Assembly (NCBI GenBank): GCA_965199685.1
Contig: OZ241323.1
Location: 2,108,001 to 2,172,000, forward strand
Length of the DNA: 64,000 bases
From: SP5GCR1 sp965199685
GTDB taxonomy: Bacteria > Pseudomonadota > Gammaproteobacteria > Poriferisulfidales > Oxydemutatoraceae
Reading direction: 5' to 3'
The notes beneath the pieces were generated by a model. It had not been told where the DNA came from, ran no database searches, and saw only the letters and a list, made by a program, of their open reading frames with translations. How positions within the stretch are numbered: the first letter of the stretch is position 1; every line of letters begins with the position of its first letter. The position numbers and the translations under genes were made by a program. Positions 61,294 through 64,000 of the stretch are shown here, in pieces.

Positions 61294-62560
61294 GATCTTC
61301 TCCAAACCGCCCCACATGACGTTGCCCTCTTTTAAATAAAGGTCTCATAGCATGTTTCCCATTATCCCCCTTGGTCTCTGCCCATAATAATGAGAGAGAG
61401 TTATTCGGTGTATTATGATATAGGATTAGAGGAAGACCACACTCAGCATATCCAAATTTTCCGTCTGGAGCTTCGCCTTTTGGAAAGTGCTCATTTTTGT
61501 GTATAGAAGGATCGTAATAATCTTTGCTTTTACATAGCTCTGCGAATTTCTCTTTGGAATAGCGGGTAAGCCTTATGTCTTCAGGAAGAGTCATACCATA
61601 TGAAAATTGAACTTCCTTACGTATACCCATTTCCTTTAACTCTTTTTTAACCCAAGACTCCTTATATAGTTTTTCAATGTGTTTCTTCGCTTGAGAAGTA
61701 GCAATATAATGGTGAACTAATACTTCAAATTTATCCACAAAAGGTTTTTTTCCTAAGTCTTTTTCAGCTTGTTGTAAGGCAACGGCAAACTTTTTTAGCT
61801 TTCCCTTAAGTTGTTGTCTGTTTTCCTCTCGTATAAAACTGGTTCCAGAAGCAGTAAAATCATCAATTAAATAAACCCTCTCAAATTTTTGTTTTTTCTT
61901 AAACAAGTCTTCCCATTTGCGCTTAATAATTTCCACAACCTTTTTTAGCTTTCCCTCAAATTTTCGTTTTCCTTCGCCCTCACCCTTACCCATCTTTATA
62001 AGATCTTTTTTAAGCTCCTTAAGTAAATCCTTCCATTTGCGTTTACTAATTTCTGTAGTTATTACAACTTGCTCGTTTGATATAATCCCCTCATTAGCTC
62101 TTCTGAAAGAGTCTAAACGTGCACCATCACTCAACCCCATAAACAATGTCCTTCGAACTTCACGTTTGAACTCATCCATGCTCTCCTTTTCAGACCAAGC
62201 CATATACTCTGGTAGATTTTTAGCAACCTTTTTTTTCAGCCTTTCAGAAACTGCTGCTCTCAAGGTTTTTTTTACCTCTTCATGGAAAAATCTTCCAACA
62301 AGTCGCTGTATTTCAGCAGGGCCAATATAGATTAAGTTTTCTTTTATATACTTATATGCCGTCCTTCGCTCATCCCCAGGTTTAAATTGCTGAAGCCAAT
62401 TAGCTAGACTTTCAATAAATCTTGTGCCAACAAGATATCCTCTATAATCATCATACTTATATTGAGACATGAAACGGAGCCAATCCAATTCTTTCTGGGC
62501 ATTTTCATAATCCCATCCCATAATTTTCTCTAAATTTTCAAAGCTGATCTCTCTATTCAT
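61286..62560 (-). CDS. Phosphoribosyltransferase-fold protein of the operon (PRTase-CE-like)
   Basis: 424 residues. An N-terminal helical region (MNREISFENLEKIMGWDYEN ... LVGTRFIESLANWLQQFKPG) contains a highly charged Lys-rich stretch (~180-225). The PRPP-binding loop is FERVYLIDDFTASGTSFIRE (~228-247), with the acidic pair and TASGTS as in type I phosphoribosyltransferases. The C-terminal part holds FGYAECGLPLILYHNTPNNS and LSLLWAETKG. Unlike pyrE it has no orotate-site signature. Likely transfers or removes a phosphoribosyl group on an unknown base or acceptor. Lies 7 nt after the SIS-HAD gene. Confidence 0.75.
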   Translation of the reverse strand: MNREISFENLEKIMGWDYENAQKELDWLRFMSQYKYDDYRGYLVGTRFIESLANWLQQFKPGDERRTAYKYIKENLIYIGPAEIQRLVGRFFHEEVKKTLRAAVSERLKKKVAKNLPEYMAWSEKESMDEFKREVRRTLFMGLSDGARLDSFRRANEGIISNEQVVITTEISKRKWKDLLKELKKDLIKMGKGEGEGKRKFEGKLKKVVEIIKRKWEDLFKKKQKFERVYLIDDFTASGTSFIREENRQQLKGKLKKFAVALQQAEKDLGKKPFVDKFEVLVHHYIATSQAKKHIEKLYKESWVKKELKEMGIRKEVQFSYGMTLPEDIRLTRYSKEKFAELCKSKDYYDPSIHKNEHFPKGEAPDGKFGYAECGLPLILYHNTPNNSLSLLWAETKGDNGKHAMRPLFKRGQRHVGRFGEDHG

Positions 62561-62567
62561 TTTCTAT

Positions 62568-64000
62568 CTACGGAAAAAACCTCATGGCTCCGTTTTTTCT
62601 TTTCAATCTTCTAAGGTAATAAAGGGTGCCTTGCGCGCCTCGTATACCCGATGGACACAGATTCCAGCATGTCTCTGGAGAATATGAAACTTCATCAACA
62701 CTTAAAGAAAGGGGTTCTTTAAGAAGTTCGGCATCATTACCGGGCCATCTCCCCCTATCTCCAATATTCAATATCTCAGAATTCTTCTGTATATTTTGCT
62801 TGATTGCTTCTACTACACATAGTTTAGATACGCTCTTTGCAATTATATCTACTGAATGACTAGAGCGAAGAATTTGTTCTCCATGCTCAAGATATTGATG
62901 AAGTTCATCTTGGACTAAATCCCATAAGAATGTTTCTGAAAGAGGTTTATTTTCTTTCGATTTTACGGTGAGTTGGTATTTTTTCCCCTTAATATCAGCA
63001 ACCGAAGATAAGAAAATATTATCTTTCAATTTAGTAAATAATAATTTGAGTTCTGGTATAGGGCCAGAGGTAGTTCTCAAATCTGTATTATTTGACAGGC
63101 GTTTTAATTCAGCACCATTATAGTAACCTATCAATATCTTACCCCAAAGCCTCTTTGGAATAGCTTGTTGTAAATCATTTCTTATTGATTTTCCTCTACC
63201 TGTTGCAAAACCTATAATCACATTCTCTTCTATCAATCTTATCAGTTCATCTGCTATACTCTCGCCGGGTGGGTTCCAGCGTTTATCGCTATCTACAACA
63301 GTTCCGTCATAATCTAAAACAACCCCGCCTATATTTGCTGCCGCAAGCCTTCGGGTAAATCTATTATGCGCATCATCCCATAATTGCTCGTTTCTATTGC
63401 CATAATTTAGAGGAGCCAGTTTTCTTTTTCTTTCTATGGCTGCTTTCTTTTTATTTATTGAGGTAATAAACCCCGGATTAGTTCTTAGACTATATATTTT
63501 TGAACCAAAAGGAGGGACTCCAGGTCGTCCCGGATCAGTCTCTCTTTTCTTTCCAAGCCAATTTGTTAAGTGCATTGATAATACTATCCCCACTATTACT
63601 TCAGCCCCACCCAAATAATTAAAAGAAATATGCATTTTAGGAACTGTTTTTGGTAATAAGCCAAGCGTTTTTTCTATCACCTTATAATCATTATTAGTTG
63701 ATAAGCCAATAACGCTACTGTCTGCCTCGTGCTTTGAGAACCAGTTATGTCTGCCGTGAGCAAAATTTCTGATATCCGCCAAGTGAGAAGATATGAGGCC
63801 TGCCTCCGTAAATTTTGACTCAATATTCAATGCAGCGGGTTTTAGGTCAGGACTGTATAAAACATGTATAGATTTTTTATTCCATAGCCGTGCCGCAGTT
63901 TTTTCGATGTCCTTTAGACCACTAAAATTTACTAGGCACTTCCTGATTAATGCGTTTAGTGTTTTAGATAAACCTATTGTTTTATTTACTTCATTAATAG
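62568..64000 (-). CDS. SIS-like/HAD fusion protein, 5' end beyond the window
   Basis: The frame is open from the stop at 62568 to the window edge (477 codons); a TTG at 63830 could start it but there is no good ribosome-binding site, and clear domain sequence lies upstream. The visible N-terminal part (HVLYSPDLKPAALNIESKFT followed by EAGLISSHLADIRNFAHGRHNW) matches the second half of a SIS sugar-isomerase domain, with NIESKFTEA and AHG in place of the usual ALKLKE and KHG. A HAD phosphatase follows: GGVVLDYDGTVVDSD (nucleophile), IIGFATGRGKSIR and LNIGDRGRWPGNDAELL. HAD placement of a cap resembles the Cof/sucrose-phosphatase type. Substrate unknown, presumably a phosphosugar. Confidence 0.7.
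   Translation of the reverse strand, partial: INEVNKTIGLSKTLNALIRKCLVNFSGLKDIEKTAARLWNKKSIHVLYSPDLKPAALNIESKFTEAGLISSHLADIRNFAHGRHNWFSKHEADSSVIGLSTNNDYKVIEKTLGLLPKTVPKMHISFNYLGGAEVIVGIVLSMHLTNWLGKKRETDPGRPGVPPFGSKIYSLRTNPGFITSINKKKAAIERKRKLAPLNYGNRNEQLWDDAHNRFTRRLAAANIGGVVLDYDGTVVDSDKRWNPPGESIADELIRLIEENVIIGFATGRGKSIRNDLQQAIPKRLWGKILIGYYNGAELKRLSNNTDLRTTSGPIPELKLLFTKLKDNIFLSSVADIKGKKYQLTVKSKENKPLSETFLWDLVQDELHQYLEHGEQILRSSHSVDIIAKSVSKLCVVEAIKQNIQKNSEILNIGDRGRWPGNDAELLKEPLSLSVDEVSYSPETCWNLCPSGIRGAQGTLYYLRRLKRKNGAMRFFP

Noticed and set aside
61286..62560. Second orotate phosphoribosyltransferase (pyrE duplicate)
   Set aside because: Only the PRPP loop is shared; the orotate-binding and flexible-loop features of pyrE are missing, the length is double, and the operon context is unrelated.
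1..64000. Diversity-generating-retroelement reverse transcriptase or template repeat in the window
   Set aside because: I looked for the YxDD-type reverse transcriptase and for a non-coding AAC-rich copy of the variable region, and found neither. Only the variable regions are here.

Overview
The window looks like an AT-rich chromosome segment of a gammaproteobacterium, probably a sulfur-metabolising and possibly host-associated one. The support is a housekeeping block with gammaproteobacterial-type genes (hemC-hemD, cysQ-ykgJ, hspQ, metX-metW, amgK-murU-nadC-pyrE, trxA), a DsrC/TusE-family protein lacking the family cysteines, and a very heavy load of insertion-sequence debris, small inverted-repeat elements and broken transposases. 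The taxonomic and lifestyle calls are inferences.

Layout. 0-3.7 kb is insertion-sequence territory: an intact IS1202/ISNCY-like element with 15-bp target duplications inserted beside a decayed IS481-like element. 3.8-9.1 kb holds five tandem secreted FGE-sulfatase/C-lectin-fold proteins. Four of them end in a 72-nt hypervariable stretch with the NNC-codon signature of diversity-generating-retroelement mutagenesis, though no reverse transcriptase lies in the window. Two more distant paralogues, on the opposite strand, flank a dead IS1380 at 18.3-21.8 kb. 9.5-18.2 kb carries a minus-strand set: a DUF2235 hydrolase, a secreted repeat protein and a 1549-residue membrane-anchored pentapeptide-repeat protein. 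21.9-37.6 kb is mainly core metabolism plus one functional tRNA-Val(CAC) and a degenerate copy.

38-64 kb reads as an accessory/defence island. It contains a GHKL-ATPase three-gene operon; two copies of a Rpn-like nuclease plus small membrane protein module flanking a P-loop ATPase with a palindromic operator; a type II restriction-modification pair whose restriction subunit couples a GHKL ATPase to a PD-(D/E)xK-like motif; an animal-type haem peroxidase; an intact IS3; a lipoprotein; and a DUF900-like lipase. At the right edge is a tightly packed minus-strand operon of five genes: SIS-HAD fusion (running off the window), PRPP-type phosphoribosyltransferase, ORC/CDC6-like AAA+ ATPase, a Rossmann-like protein of unknown function, and a PfkB-family kinase.

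The five-gene operon is the best candidate for a poorly described system. Four of its domains handle phosphosugars or nucleotides and one is a large ATPase, which suggests synthesis or destruction of a nucleotide-like molecule under ATPase control. The other strong signals are the diversified FGE array and the GHKL trio. Intergenic space is filled by a family of roughly 140-380-bp inverted-repeat elements with ends of the form GGGGCTGTTGAAAAAGT.
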